From assembly GCA_022925895.1 (NCBI GenBank), contig JAKSYS010000360.1, positions 1 through 61,572 of the forward strand: a stretch of DNA of 61,572 nucleotides. The letters are read 5' to 3'. The DNA comes from Fragilaria crotonensis (taxonomy: Eukaryota > Bacillariophyta > Fragilariophyceae > Fragilariales > Fragilariaceae). Positions 1-12,606 of the stretch are shown in pieces (position 1 is the first letter of the stretch; each line of letters opens with the position of its first letter). The notes under the pieces were generated by a model. That model saw nothing but the letters and a program-made list of their open reading frames with translations, had not been told where the DNA came from and did no database searches. A program made the translations under genes and the position numbers.

Positions 1-83
1 GTCGGAGGAGATATGTATAGTACATGGTACTCCGTCGAATCAAGTATACTCGCATACAACTGTGTCTTACTTGATCTTCACCC

Positions 84-870
84 ATGACATCTCGCCGTCT
101 TAGTCTCGTGCCGGTCCTTATCCTTGGTCTTTACTGCCCATCCATTGCATTCTCTACTTTTGCGGGAGCCAGAATATCAAGATCCAACGGCGTTTCGTCT
201 GGCTCATTTCAGCAAAGGCAACTATTCGTACGAGGAGGAGACCAAGACGTGGCCGCTGCAGGGAGTGCGAAGACAACTAAGCCCTCCAAGGAATCTCCTC
301 TTTCAGCCGTCACAGTTCCGATGATCTCCTCTCTTTCTGCCTTTGGCAGTGCCTACGCATCATCCCTCCAGGCACGCCCCATTTTGACCAAGAGTTCGAC
401 GGCAGGTGTGATTTTCGCTCTTTCTGACTACCTCGCTCAGCGACTGGAACGAGGATAACAAGACAAAGTCTATCAACTTGACTCGGATCATGGCAAGCTC
501 CATTGTCGGCTTTTGCTATTTCGGTCCCGCCGCTCATTATTGGTATCAAATGATCTTTTCTCTTCTACCCGGCACATCCTCCTCCACATTGCAAAAGGCA
601 GGATTGGGGCAACTTATATTCGGACCGACCTTTACTTGTATCTTTTTCGCTTCGGCTCTCCTTCAGAGTGGAAACTTTACGATGCAAACATGGTTCCGCA
701 AGATCAAGAACGACCTTCCCGGAGCCTGGGCTGCAGGACTCGGCTTTTGGCCTTTGGTCGATCTGGTGAGCTACAGCATGGTCGCCCTCAATGGATTCCA
801 CTTTATCAACGTTTGTTCTCTGGTGTGGACCATTTACCTGAGTGGAGTTGCCAATAAAGCTAGAAAGTAA
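84..870 (+). CDS. Mpv17/PMP22-like membrane protein, apparent +1 frameshift
   Basis: Mpv17/PMP22 proteins are small four-helix membrane proteins of mitochondria, peroxisomes or plastids. The first frame (84-455) gives a signal peptide ending in an ASAF-like junction (PSIAF-STF near residue 24), suggesting plastid targeting, then the family N-terminus ARPILTKSSTAGVIFALSDYLAQRLE. The second frame (to 870) supplies the rest: LTRIMASSIVGFCYFGPAAHYWYQ, GQLIFGPTFTCIFFASALLQSG and the family C-terminal block FWPLVDLVSYSMVALNGFHFINVCSLVWTIYLS. The frames join if one base near 450 is skipped. No GT-AG intron fits in so short a gap. The family is clear; whether the shift is a true mutation or a sequence error is not. 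Confidence 0.75.
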
Positions 871-956
871 ACGGGATATCAGATGTGGAAAGAAAGGAAC
901 GAGGCTATGGTATAGATTATGAGAAACATAACGAAACTTTGCTATCATGTTCCTTA

Positions 957-1731
957 TTACCACCATTGTAGTCGACACGCAGGAGATAGTTGTGAATTTG
1001 TCGGTCCAATCATGGTAACCGTATTTGCCGCCGGGACTTCCCAAAATGTCTTGAAGTTTCGGGGCTCGTTTGTATCCGTGCGCTTCGTACCATGCCACCA
1101 GTTTTCCCGACCCATCATCGTCAGCGACCAAGAGAGTAAAGTCGATCCCTGCATGGCATGTATAGTGGATATCACTTCCAAGGCCAAGGCACCAACCCTT
1201 GTGTCGATGTGATGGATCGACCGACATGTAAATGATGGCCGCCGACCCTACTGATCTCCTTGAAGCTCAATACCGTACATTCCTCAACTGATTCGTTAAT
1301 TTCATCCGCAGGTGGTCCTCGGAGGTTGTGATACCGAATTTTCCAACTCGGCATTGCCGTTGTTGGCTGTTGAGAATGTGAGCTTCAACGTGGCTCTGCC
1401 GCCCTTGGGGCATAGACAAAAGGAGGATCGACACCCTTGAATTTGCATTCGAGACGAATCATGTTGGATGCAAGGCGGAGTGTCAATCGTTTCCACCAAC
1501 TCGTCTCTGGCGGGGTCGTAACTTCCAAATGACATCTCTGTGGTCCAACAATACTTGTTGTTGTTTATTGTTGTCTTTGTTGTCGAGTGCTGCCGTGGCT
1601 GCTGGTTGGGCGTTGTTTTGGAATGAACCGGCTAGTGTTCGAGTACGAGGATGGTAGGGGTTGGTAAGAAAGGCATCCAGGTGGTATATGCAGAGAAGGA
1701 GAGTCAAGAAAAGCAAGAGTATTCCCTTCAT
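957..1731 (-). pseudogene. Plastid-targeted GNAT-like acetyltransferase, about six frameshifts
   Basis: Reading leftward from an ATG at 1731, the product starts with a hydrophobic signal peptide (MKGILLLFLTLLLCIYHLDA) followed by F, an ASAF-like plastid junction. Conserved pieces then appear in alternating frames: DHRDVIWKLRPR, FCLCPKGGRATLK, RGPPADEINESVEE, AAIIYMSVDPSHRHKG, ALALEVISTIHAMQG, DFTLLVADDDGSGKLVAWYEAHGY-KRAP and finally VTMIGPTNSQLSPACRLQWW before the stop at 957. The block with GSGKLVAWYEAHGY resembles the C-terminal half of a GNAT fold. At least six frame changes are needed, five in the same direction (one extra base). Either the gene is dead or the local sequence carries indel errors. 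The substrate cannot be told. Confidence 0.6.
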
Positions 1732-2849
1732 AATTGGCCAAGTGCTCCAGAAGGATGCAATTAGGTCAAAGATCATTCCGATTTGCGTGATATGTGATAT
1801 CCCATCTCTGAAGATGCCGATCAGAGATCAGCGACCGGTTGCAGGTGTGACACGTTGTGAAAGCCTTGACAGTTGACAGGCGGGATTCCGTACTTTGAGT
1901 GTGGGCGCAGGCCAGACCATGGTTTGTCTGTGCACCCGAAATATGTTTGGGTTCTCTCTAGTGCGGTAATGTAGAGCACGAGCAAACGAGGGGTTGAATT
2001 ATTCTTGGAGAAGCTTGTCTACTAGTACATTTCTCGTTGTTCCCTCCATCACCGAGAAATTTCTGGACGCCATCACACATCACACACACTTTAAGCAGCA
2101 TGTCGATAGAGTGAACGGCTGCACAAAATGATGATGACAACCTACAATCATCGTAATCAGGGAGCTCAACCAAAGTGTTGAGTTTGCTACATTGAAATAC
2201 ATGGATGTTGAAGATGTGGAATCGTTTGAGCTCGGCAAATTTCCCTATGTGTAGCTAGAGTGGGAGAGATTTCGCCAAATACCAGTGACTTTCTGTCAGG
2301 AATTATGAGCTCGCAGTCAAGGATCTGGAATCCTCGCCTGACAATCAGGAACAAGGCTTTATCTCGTCGAAAACTCGCAAGGCAATGGGCAGACATATGT
2401 CGATGTTTTGAGGCACTTGTGGGATTGCGCCAAGTGGTCGGTGGTCAATGCTAACCGTATCGCATTTAGGTTGACAACGATAAATCAGATGGATGAGGAC
2501 CTGACGACAAGCATGGTCACGGTAAACGCAACAGAGACTTGCGGACCTCAATGAGAATTGCGAATTATAGGATGCGTTGATGGCAACTATGACAAGGCCA
2601 AACAAGGAAGCGGCTGGAATCACTATCTCAGCTGTGAGTCCGTAATCATACCCTCTTTATGTATACATCTATGACGGAATTGATGCGGCAGGTGTCAATA
2701 TTGTACAAAGGAAGCATACAATTACAACTAGTCCACGAGCAGCTTCAGTTCTTTTCCAAAGAGGTACCCTTTCGTCCCTGGCTTGAACACATATGATTTT
2801 CGAGATAAACGGTGATTCTCCTTTCTCGATTTCTCCCCTCCACCCATCA
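1732..2849. other. Gene-free spacer
   Basis: About 1.1 kb without a recognisable gene. Short open frames on both strands (for example 2187-2396 and 2345-2623) show no domain or signal peptide that I recognise. Confidence 0.5.
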
Positions 2850-4133
2850 TCACGACTCCAACGAACCTCGTTTGGTGGCTCTCATCTTCGCAAGAGTCTC
2901 TTCCAATAACTTATCAGATTTAATGCGGTCTTCTTCACTAGCGAACTCTTGAGATACTAATCCCGAAATGAAATTTCTTCCCTTCTCCCGACACGCATCC
3001 CTTACCTGAGAATGGATCAATTCTCCAAAGCTGCTCACACCACGCACAACTGCATCACAAGTCTTGGCGATCTCAAAGGTCCCGAGAATCGCAATCACCT
3101 CATCTTTGGGTGTTGGAGCAGTAATATGATACATAAATGTGGCGTCTCTACCTCGTCGTCGCGTCCGGTTGACCCAGTGCCAGTTGATATGCGAATGGAA
3201 TTCACTGCTTCGTCAATTGCATTGGCGTCGTCGGTGAGCAAAAGTATGTTGGATCCCGGTTGACGACGTTCGTTCGGGAGTTGGTCGAGATATGTAGAGA
3301 TTGGATGATATCCTCGACTTCGTTTACCTGCAGGCATCGATTCTTGATGAATAACATCACCTCTCCGCACGTGTATGACGGTGCATGATTCATTTGACGG
3401 AAAAGGGGCCTTTGATCCTCCACAAAAGTCACAACAGCTCGACGAACCCATTGTTGGCCTCGAGTGAGATATTGATAACCCACGGCCATGTTTCCCCATC
3501 GACTTCATGAAAGCTCGTGTCAACGTCGTAAGTATGCGAGCGATTGGTAGGGCATTTTGTGATTGGGAGGAAGTAGCAATCAATGTCTTTAGAGGGACAA
3601 GTCGCACTAGTGCCATCATGATTGGCACCATATTGCCATACCATTGTCGCTGGTTTCAAAGGGTTGGGAACGAAAATCATCGGCTTCTTCGCCAACAAGG
3701 CTATCAACAAACCTTTTCCCAAACCGTTAAAATCGGCACCCCATCCTGAGCTTCTCAAAAGTCGCGGGAGCACCGCATTACATTTGTTGTGAAACTGATT
3801 CCTGTGCAATCGTCGAAGAAAACGCAACTTCACAGGATTCGCTTCTTTCTGGAAGCATTGATGAGTAGTGTTTTGCTGCTCAATGACGAATCCAGGATGG
3901 TGCGACCACCATTTGTCAACATCAAAATCATCCTGGTCCCACTCAACGCAAAAGTGATCCATGCGGGGGCTTGCCGAGGGAGGCGCTCTGTGCAAATTAG
4001 CCATACCAATTTCTTGGTCAAGGCGTGTCATAGGCGCAGGCTTTACCATCAGCTGCATTAGGATGCACATCGACATACATGCGACGAATGCTACTTTAGT
4101 ATGCTTGCGCATTGTCATGACAGACATTGACAA
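2850..4133 (-). pseudogene. FUT8-like fucosyltransferase family protein, about three frameshifts
   Basis: A type II membrane protein of the kind found in the Golgi: a hydrophobic anchor (residues about 12-32, KVAFVACMSMCILMQLMV) precedes a lumenal region. Family motifs lie in successive frames: GWGADFNGLGKGLLIALLAKKPMIFVP, the HVRRGD motif (near 3390) that resembles the HVRRTD nucleotide-sugar-binding motif of alpha-1,6-fucosyltransferases, LLLTDDANAIDEAV, then KDEVIAILGTFEIAKTCDAVVRGVSSFGELI. Frame changes are needed near 3430, 3400 and 3120, here mostly of the one-base-missing type. The CoDi insertion at 4331 sits about 200 bp upstream of the start. A second copy of the 3' end lies at 30.92-31.2 kb. 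The fucosyltransferase fold is likely; acceptor and linkage are unknown. Confidence 0.6.
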
Positions 4134-4330
4134 CCATCTAAAACAAAAAGGTACTAAGCCTTGTGGTTACTACCAATATCGAGGTTTTCAGCAAATTGAG
4201 TTTACTGGATGAAGCGGAGTTGCTTTGCGAGGCTCGTGCCTCGAAACCATCAGTATGTGTGTTGTTGCAGTGGCTGTCTCGCCTTTGTCGGGAAGGAAAT
4301 GCTACGATATGCATATGCAAGCTACCTGGT

Positions 4331-4475
4331 TGAGTAAAAGTGCATGTGCTAGGATGTTACGATGACGGTACACCCGTACGACGGTAGTTTGTATGGGACG
4401 ATAACCCTTTAGTCGCTCACTAATTTCGATTAGCAATACGTTACGCCTTCGACTTCGTCCGATCATATTCAATCA
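4331..4475 (+). repeat. 5' LTR of the CoDi element
   Basis: Begins TGAGTAAAAG and ends CATATTCAATCA. Base-for-base identical to 10747-10891. At 145 bp it is short for an LTR. Confidence 0.93.
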
Positions 4476-4994
4476 GTTTATCAGACCCATCGCACCAATC
4501 ACGACCATTGGAAGCGACGGATTGCCATCGCGACGTCATTGTCGTGAGCCACGAAGAGGGCGGCTCGGGCCGACTTTCCACCCCATTCCTTCGCCTCACT
4601 CTGACACTAGACACATGGTGCCGGCTTGGATTATGCCGCAAAATAGTATCCCCATCAGTGACCCATAGTGTGATGATGGATCACATGGCCTCGGTGAGGC
4701 GTCCATTGTGTTTCATTCCATGGATGCAACCTGACACCTGGACATTAGTCACGGTCAAATTGGGAATCGACTACCCAACGAATCAACAGCCCGAAATTAT
4801 CCATCCCGGGTTTTCCCAACGCAAGATGGGACCGGTTCAACGGAACACAACGGAATATATAACCAAGAGTACAATAACTGCACGTAGCACGGGTCAACGC
4901 ATGCGCTCCGTTGAGATAAGAGCGACTCATGCGCCCCATCCACACAATCTTTCGATCTCGTCCGACCGGAAATCTTTAAAGGAAAACGAACACC

Positions 4995-7900
4995 ATGAAC
5001 AACGCCGTTATGCGTGCGACTTTAACCCGTATCGGCTTCTCCGAGGCCGCGGCTCAAGCGATAGTCGAGGATCAGGGCATCGATTCTCTCGATGAGATCA
5101 AGTTGATGACTGACATCGAGATAGAGCTTGTGCAACATTGTCCGGCGACCTGGAGGGACCATTCCCGCCATCGGTGGAGCGCCAGGGGCTGCTATACAGA
5201 ACCCTGGTGTTTCGGTCAACCAACGCGCAGAGGGACACCTGAAGCTCTTGTCGTTCTATCTACGTCATCAAGCGCGTGAGCCGCACCGTCACTGCAGCCG
5301 ACATCACACTCGAAACCATTCGCTCCGTTCGCGACCTGCGCGAATTCGAGTCGACGTACAAGGCTCCTACGGAAACACCCACGATCAACGCTAAGGATTG
5401 GCCTAAGACCATGGAGTCAATCGAGGAATACCTTCGTTCATACCTCGGGAACGAAAGATACCCTTGGCGTACGTGATTCGTAAGAATGACGCCGTACCTG
5501 AAGACGACGTAGGGGGAGCCGTATATCCCACGATACAGGATGAGATGATAGCGAGCCCCGCATTACACGTTGAATGCGGCCAATATGAGGATTTCGGATC
5601 CCACTTATCTCGTTAACCGGGAGAAAGTGTGGGATATCATCTCGAAGATCACGAGGGAACACTCTTGCTGGACGTATGTTAAACCCGCTCAACGTACACG
5701 TGACGGCAGGATGGCTTTCCTCAGCCTTTACCAGCACTTCCTGGGGCCAAACAATGTCGACAACATGGCGACGCTTGCAGAGGACAAGCTCAAGAATACC
5801 GTTTACAACGGCGAGCAGCGTCGTTGGGATTTTGAGCGCTACGTAAACGTTCATAAGCAGCAGCACTCCATAATGGAGGGTCTGATCGAACACGGGTACA
5901 CCGGAATCGACCCACGCTCCAAGGTCCGATTCCTGTTGGACGGCATCAAGACCGACAAGTTTGACGCCGTCAAGACCCGAATCATGTCCGACGAGAGGCT
6001 TCGCAGTGACTTTGACGCCTGCGTTACCCTTTACCAGGACTACATCCGACAGACCTCGAAGTCGAAAGTAAGTGCGAACACGGTGAACATATCCGAGGTG
6101 AAGACGCACGGCAACAAACGCAAGGCGGGGCGATTGAAGACCGTTATTACACCAAGGAGGAGTACAACGATTTAACCCCCGACCAGAAGAAAGAACTCGC
6201 AGCCAAGCGTCTCAAGCGAGGTCACAAGCCAGGTGCAAAGGACAGCAAGGTTAAGGGGACTGGCGGCAGCGGTACAAAGCAGAGCAACAAGGATGTCATC
6301 AAGAACCTCAAGGCCGTGAACCGCCAGGTCTCTCAACTCGCAAAACAAATGGGCAAGACTGGCGTCAACGACGATGACACCGATAGCTCAACCAACTCTG
6401 GGTCGGCCTCTAACAATGAGAAAGAGAAGGGCACATCCAATCGCAAGAATCCTTCCCTGACCCGTCAGAAACGAATTTCGACCCAGGAGTCCAAGTGACG
6501 ATGCGTTGCAATGAGCATCTTTCGCACGCTCGGATCCTTGGATGTGACTGTTGAAGAATCTCGAACGGATCTAGACTCACACGCTGACCAGTGTGCAGTC
6601 GGTCATAATTCTTTAATAGTACATGACTACGATCGCCCGATAAACGTTTCTGGCTATGACCCAGCGGGCCCTATTGCCAAAGACATGCGTACGGTGTCTG
6701 CAGCACTAGCGTACGATGACCCGCTCAGCGGTGCAACTGTTATACTACTGGTCCATCAGGCGATCTACATACCGGAATTGAGTCACAACCTACTGTCACC
6801 TATGCAAGTTCGTATTAATGACGTGATTATAAACGAGACGCCTCGTTTCCTCACTGAAAACCCCGACGAATTCACGCATTCCATACTCATTCCGGAACCC
6901 GACATGGATCGCCCTTACGTAATTCCCTCGGACTTCATGGAGTCACCTCTACATTCCCAACCCGCAAACCGACAACGGAGGAATACGAAACCCTTCCTCA
7001 CTTGTGTCTCACAAGCGCCGACCCACCGTACGATCCGCACGACCCAGCATTCGCTTCACAAGAACATGCGATCACCGCATCTGTGTGGAATCCAGGGGAC
7101 CGTATTGGGGCCGCTCCGTCTCGACGGCTCTGTTCAGCATCCCACACCCATGCTGTGGCGAAGGCAAAGGCAATTGTCGATGGATTGATGCGGCAACGTT
7201 GTCGCTCAAACAAATCTCTGTCACACATGATGACGCACTGTTAGCGCAATCGTTGTCTGTATTACAGAAACACGGGACAGGTGTTGGGAAGCAATATACA
7301 CCAGAGCAACTTGCCTCAAATTGGGGTATTGACCTGACGACTGCGCGTCGGACCATTGACGTCACTACGCAACGAGGCGTGAGGACGGTACTTCATCCGA
7401 CATTGTCCAGGCGTTTCAGGACAAATGACCGTCAATTGCGATATCGCAGACTAGCGATTGACTGTTTCACTGATACCCTTATCTCCAACACTGTTTCCCG
7501 CCGCAACAACAAGTATGCGCAAATTTTTGCAACGTCCGACGGGTGGTGCCGTGCTTACCCAATGTCTAAAAGTCGATGGCTCATGAGGGGTTATCGCTCC
7601 TTTTCCAAAGAGAGGGTGTCCCCAACACCATCATCATGGACGGCGCACGCGAACAGACGATGGGCCTATTCCGGAAAAAGTGCCGCGAAGTGAGCGTTCA
7701 CGTGAAGCAAACTGAACCACACACTCCCTGGTCAAACGCAGCGGAAGCCGCAATCAGAGAACTGAAGAAAGGCGTGGGTAGACAGATGGTTAGGTCAAGG
7801 GCTCCGAAGCGGCTGTGGGATGACTGCTTGGAGCGTGAGGCGTACGTCAGGTCGTTTACCGCGCACGAGATCTTCAGATTGAGTGGGCAGGTGCCCGAAA

Positions 7901-10609
7901 CAATTGTGAGTGGAGAAACAGCCGACATTTCACCTCTTGCCCAATTCAAATGGTATGAGTGGGTAATGTTTCGCGATACGTCCGTTACCTACCCTGACGA
8001 TGCCTTGGTGCTCGGACGCGACCTGGGACCGGCCATTGACATCGGTCCGGCGATGACAAGGAAAATCCTCAAGGCGAACGGCCAAGTGGTATACAGATCG
8101 ACAGTTAGGTCGTTGACGCCTGATGAGATGGCCGATACAACTGCAAAGGCAGCTCGCGACAAGTTCACCGAGTCCGTGAACGCAGCGTTGGGAGAGGCCT
8201 TCAAATACGAAGACTTCGTTAACGATCCAGAACTCGAGGCGTTTGACACCCTATATATGACGAGTACGACGACGATGTTGACGGAAGGGCCCTGAGGTGC
8301 CCGACGAACTTGAGGATGACGTTGACACCTACGATCAATATGTGGGGCCGAAGTAGCGTTACCGATTGGTGGCAACATGATGAATGCCAAGGTCAGGGGA
8401 CGAAAGCGCTCTGCAGATGGCAGCGTCCGCGGTCGTGCGAATACGAACCCAATACTCGACACTCGTACATACGAGGTTGAATTTTCTGACGGTCAAACTG
8501 CTGAAGTGACGGCGAATGTCATTGCGCAGAATATGTACGCAATGTGCGACGAAGAGGGAAATCAATTCTTCTGCTGGCTGGCATTGTTGACCATCGGAAA
8601 GACGAGAGCGCGATCTCACGGGCCGACATGTATATTCGAAAAGGGTCAAACACACACATCCGGAAATCGACTCGAGGATGGCGTTTATGTGTTGAATGGA
8701 AGGATGGTACTACCTCATGGGAGAGGCTAGCCGACTTGAAGGAGTCAAACCCAGTGGAGGTGGCCGACTATGCCATATCTAGAGGTATCGACCAAGAGCC
8801 TGCATTCGCTTGGTGGGTTCCGCATACGATCCACCGCCGCAACCGCATTATCGCGGCAGTGAATAATCGTTATCATAAACGTACACATAAGTTTGGCATC
8901 GAGATACCAAAGAGCTTCTCCGACTGTGTCAGGATTGATAACGAGAACGGGAACACGCTATGGCAGGATGCGGTCAGGAAGGAGATGTCAAAAGTTCAGG
9001 TGGCCTTTCAGATCCTGGAAGATGGGGCTGACCCGCCGCCGACATATCAAGAGATACGTTGTCACCTTGTCTTCGACGTAAAAATGGAGGACTTTCAACG
9101 TAAAGCCCGGTTGGTGGCAGGTGGCCACATGACTGCTACACCGCCGGCGTCAGTGACATATGCGACTGTTGTGTCACGGGAATCCGTTCGAATTGCTCTA
9201 ACGTTAGCGGCTTTAAATGACCTCGAGGTCAAGACCGCTGATATTGAGAACGCTTATCTTACTGCACCCGTCGGTGAGAAGATTTGGTGCGTCCTTGGTC
9301 CCGAGTTTGGGGACGACGCAGGCAAGAAATCGATCATCGTTCGCGCTTTGTATGGTCTGAAGTCCGCAGGAGCGTCTTTTCGGAATCACCTGGCCGATTG
9401 CATGCGACACTTGGGCTGGCAGTCGTGCGTCGCAGATCAGGATCTGTGGATGAAGCCAGAGACCCGCCCTGACGACGGATACAAGTACTATGCGTACTGT
9501 CTCCTATACGTGGATGACATCCTAGTAGTGCATCATGACGGCATACGGTCACTGAAAGAAATAGACCATTTCTTTAAGACCAAACCGGGGTCAATGCGAG
9601 ATCCCGAGTTTTATCTGGGTGCGAAACTCAGACAAGTCACGTTGCCGAATGGAGTACATGCGTGGGCAATGAGTCCCAGCAAATACATTCAAGCGGCAGT
9701 AACCAACGTCAAGGATTACCATCGCCGAATGTACCCGTCGAGACAGTGGTCCAAAGAACTAGTGGACCATTCCCGTTGGATTACTCGCCAGAGTTAGACG
9801 TCACGCCTGTCCTTGACGCACAAGCATCGAGCTTCTACCAAACACAAATTGGCGTGTTACGTTGGTGCGTCGAACTGTGCCGTATTGACGTGATAACGGA
9901 AGTCTCTGAGTTGGCATCACATTTGATTATGCCGCGTGAAGGTCATCTTGAGGCTGTGTTCCACCTCTTCAACTATTTAGAGAAACGACACAACGCTCGC
10001 ATTGTTTTGATCCCTCGTACCCGAACGTGGACATGTCGGTGTTTATGGAGTGTGACTGGAAGGCTATGTATGGCGATGTTACCGAAGCACTTCCCTAACG
10101 CTCCCGAACCACGCGGTAAGGATGTTGACCTACGACTGTACGTGGACTCTGATCACGCTGGGGACAAACGTGTACGTCGCTCGCGTACGGGATTCCTCAT
10201 ATACCTGAACATGGCTCCAATTACGTGGTTCTCCAAAAAGCAGTCAACGATTGAGACAAGTGTTTTCGGAGCAGAGTTTGTGGCTATGAAACAGGGGATG
10301 GAGACCCTACGGGGCATTCGATACAAATTACGTATGATGGGCGTCGCGATATCGGGCCCCTCATATATATATGGCGACAATATGTCGGTGATCCATAATA
10401 CACAGCGACCAGAATCCGTACTCAAGAAGAAATCGAATTCGGTGTGTTATCACGCAGTCAGAGAAGCCGTGGCAATGGGAGAGTGTCTAACCGGTCATAT
10501 ATCAACGCATGATAACCCGGCAGACATATGCACCAAAATCATACCGGGTGGACAGAAGCGCGACCATCTCGTTGGTATGATCTTATACGACTTGACTGAT
10601 CATCGGTGA
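4995..10609 (+). pseudogene. CoDi gag-pol polyprotein with a dozen or so frameshifts
   Basis: Retrotransposon polyprotein. Gag begins at 4995 (MNNAVMRATLTRIGFSEAAA...) and continues to about 6490 through four frame changes. The aspartic protease site DSHADQC is near 6574. Integrase core pieces (TIIMDGAREQ, EPHTPWSNAAEAAIRELKK) span about 7576-8295. A chromodomain-like segment (WRLCVEWKDGTTSWERLADL) is near 8679. RT follows with LLYVDDILVVHHDG near 9500. RNase H starts near 10138 (LYVDSDHAGDKR, then ICTK). Neighbouring domains are in different frames, and near 10020-10110 a compensated pair of shifts hides a conserved FDPSYPNVDMSVFMECDW block. As written the copy cannot make its proteins, yet its LTRs are identical. 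Confidence 0.88.
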
Positions 10610-10746
10610 CCCCCTCTCTGAGGTTTGCAGGTTACTTGGGTTTCCTTTCCACCTTCTAGTGGATAAATACCACCATGATCCAGTTCCTTTTGCACGATAC
10701 GACGACCTACATAGATTGCAACTCAATCTCTCTAGCTCGAGGGGAC

Positions 10747-10891
10747 TGAGTAAAAGTGCATGTGCTAGGATGTTACGATGACGGTACACCCGTACGACGG
10801 TAGTTTGTATGGGACGATAACCCTTTAGTCGCTCACTAATTTCGATTAGCAATACGTTACGCCTTCGACTTCGTCCGATCATATTCAATCA
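10747..10891 (+). repeat. 3' LTR of the CoDi element
   Basis: Identical to the 5' LTR at 4331-4475. Preceded by the purine-rich tract and followed by the TGGT target duplication. Confidence 0.93.
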
Positions 10892-11387
10892 TGGTACAAG
10901 AGCCTTCCTCCTTGGAGGATGCAAGACCTGATTCTACCGGTACTTGTAGCACGTGGTTGATGCACAAAGTGCAACAAGTATTCGGATGACACGCTTATGC
11001 ATATATACCTTTATACATGTATGACATACTCCTTGTACTCCGATAACACATGACACATGACACATGAACACATGAACACATGAATGTTCTTCTACTCGTA
11101 AAACTTGTACATAGAGTAGTAGCGAGAGTCTTTAGTACAATGTACGAAGTACAAGTAAACGTACAGTACATAGATGACATCCGACCAGCGAGTGTCGAGT
11201 ATCGACTGACGTTCACCGTACGAGTACTGTTCAAGACAGACGGTTGACGCCACAGTAACACCCGTACTGGTATGCATGACTGACACGAATGAACCTCTTG
11301 AAGATGGGGGTGTAATCGATCCAACTCATATCAGTTTGATTCTCCAGTTGCGCCACTACTAGGATCAGTTACTTCACTTTCACGAAG
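10892..11387. other. Spacer between CoDi and the APP1-like gene
   Basis: About 500 bp with no gene. It contains short runs of the ACACATGA type (about 11046-11082) and scattered GTAC words. Before the CoDi insertion this and 4134-4330 formed one divergent promoter region of roughly 700 bp. Confidence 0.5.
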
Positions 11388-12351
11388 ATGCTTAACGCAA
11401 TCTCCATGATGCTTCGAGTAAGCCTCCTGATACTTTGGATTCCTTCATCAACCGCTTTTCTTTCACAATTCAATCCAATACTCCATCATTCATCTCCACC
11501 GACAACATCATTATTTCTATCAATCCAAAAAAGCAGTAACAACAATAACCAAGCTCCCATTCTCTTGACTCAAGTCCTGTCCGACGTGGACGACACGCTC
11601 AAAAGCAGCGGTGGCGTGAATGTGGCTGGTGTGGCACTGGGTGGGATTGATGTGCAGTATGAACGGGGAGACTTCTACCCTGGAGTGGCACAATTCATGT
11701 TGGAATTGAGCCGTCGCAAATCCGACGGCTCCACCACCAACACTCCGCCCAAGGTGGCAATCTTGACCGCACGAGCAGAAGAATTCAAAGTCGCACTCGA
11801 ATTGAAGGAAACGTCGAAATTGGCTATTTCCTTTCGGGAAGCGGGGGAAGAGATGAATATTGAAGGTTGGGGACTGGGTCCGGTTCTATATGGTAGCGTT
11901 GCGGAATGGATTGCTCAGCATCGAAAGGGATTGCGAAAGTTTAGCAATTTTGAGCGGCTGCTGCAACAAGATCCCACTGGGACCGTCCTGCAGTACGTAT
12001 ATGTCGGTGATACCGGTGAATTGGACCAAGAAGCGGCAGAAACCATGTTGCGCGAATACCCCCAACTGGTCAAGGCAGTCTTTTTGCATGTCGTCTCGGA
12101 CCTTCCCAATCCAGAGGTGCCGAGACCCAAGCTCATCAATGGGCGACAATACTTTCTTTCGCACCTATGTAGGCGCTGCCGCCCAGGCGACTCAATTGCG
12201 ATTTATGGATCAGCAGGGATTGCAACGGGTCATGGCCGCGGCTGTGGCAAAGCTCACGGCAGTGCCCAAAACAAGCGATAAGTGGATTGATTTGAACCGA
12301 GATTTGAGTGAAGCCTACCGGACTCTTCAGATGGACCCGGCTGGAAGGTAG
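11388..12351 (+). CDS. APP1/DUF2183-like HAD phosphatase, plastid-targeted, one frameshift
   Basis: The product starts with a signal peptide ending STAF-LSQ (residue about 24), a diatom plastid junction. The HAD phosphatase motif I (SDVDDTLKSSGG) comes next, then ERGDFYPGVAQFMLELSR, PPKVAILTARAEEF and VYVGDTGELDQEAAETML. This is the pattern of APP1/DUF2183 phosphatidate-phosphatase-like proteins. Frame 1 runs to about 12150 (VPRPKLINGRQ). The conserved continuation (FFRTYVGAAAQATQLRFMDQQGLQRVM...) is in the next frame and ends at 12351. Skipping one base near 12149 restores one protein. The shift is in the same direction as in the Mpv17-like gene. Lipid phosphate is the likely substrate by family, not by direct evidence. 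Confidence 0.65.
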
Positions 12352-12606
12352 TGCAGATTGTCGCAGCACAACTCGCGAATCAAATCGCAGGGCAAACTTT
12401 CCAAAGAAAACTTTGAGATTCCCCAACAATCGTCCTATGGTGTGGCTGCTGTAATGCGAATCATGATGCGCTAGTGACCAGTACATGTTTGAAGTATTGT
12501 CCAAAGCTCATAGTCTCATCATGGGCCGTCACTTTTACAGCATAGCAGATTGAATTGTAGTGCAAAAACCTTATTCAGTGAACATTATTGGTACTCCAAG
12601 CCATGC

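Larger units (their letters stand above)
4331..10891 (+). mobile_element. CoDi-type Ty1/copia LTR retrotransposon
   Basis: A complete element bounded by two identical 145-bp LTRs with TG...CA ends and flanked on both sides by TGGT (4327-4330 and 10892-10895), a probable 4-bp target-site duplication. A purine-rich tract (GAGGGGA, ending about 10745) stands just before the 3' LTR as expected for a polypurine tract. The bases after the 5' LTR (GTTTATCAGACC) partly resemble the initiator-tRNA primer site TGGTATCAGAGC. The order gag, protease, integrase, chromodomain-like stretch, RT, RNase H is copia order. The element sits between the divergently oriented FUT8-like and APP1-like genes. Confidence 0.93.

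Noticed and set aside
440-460. Programmed +1 frameshifting in the Mpv17-like and APP1-like genes
   Set aside because: No shared slippery site or stop context, and neighbouring genes show the same kind of shift many times; sequence error or decay is simpler.
565-1227. 220-codon reverse-strand open frame
   Set aside because: Only its first part matches the GNAT-like gene; the remainder is the antisense of the Mpv17-like coding sequence.
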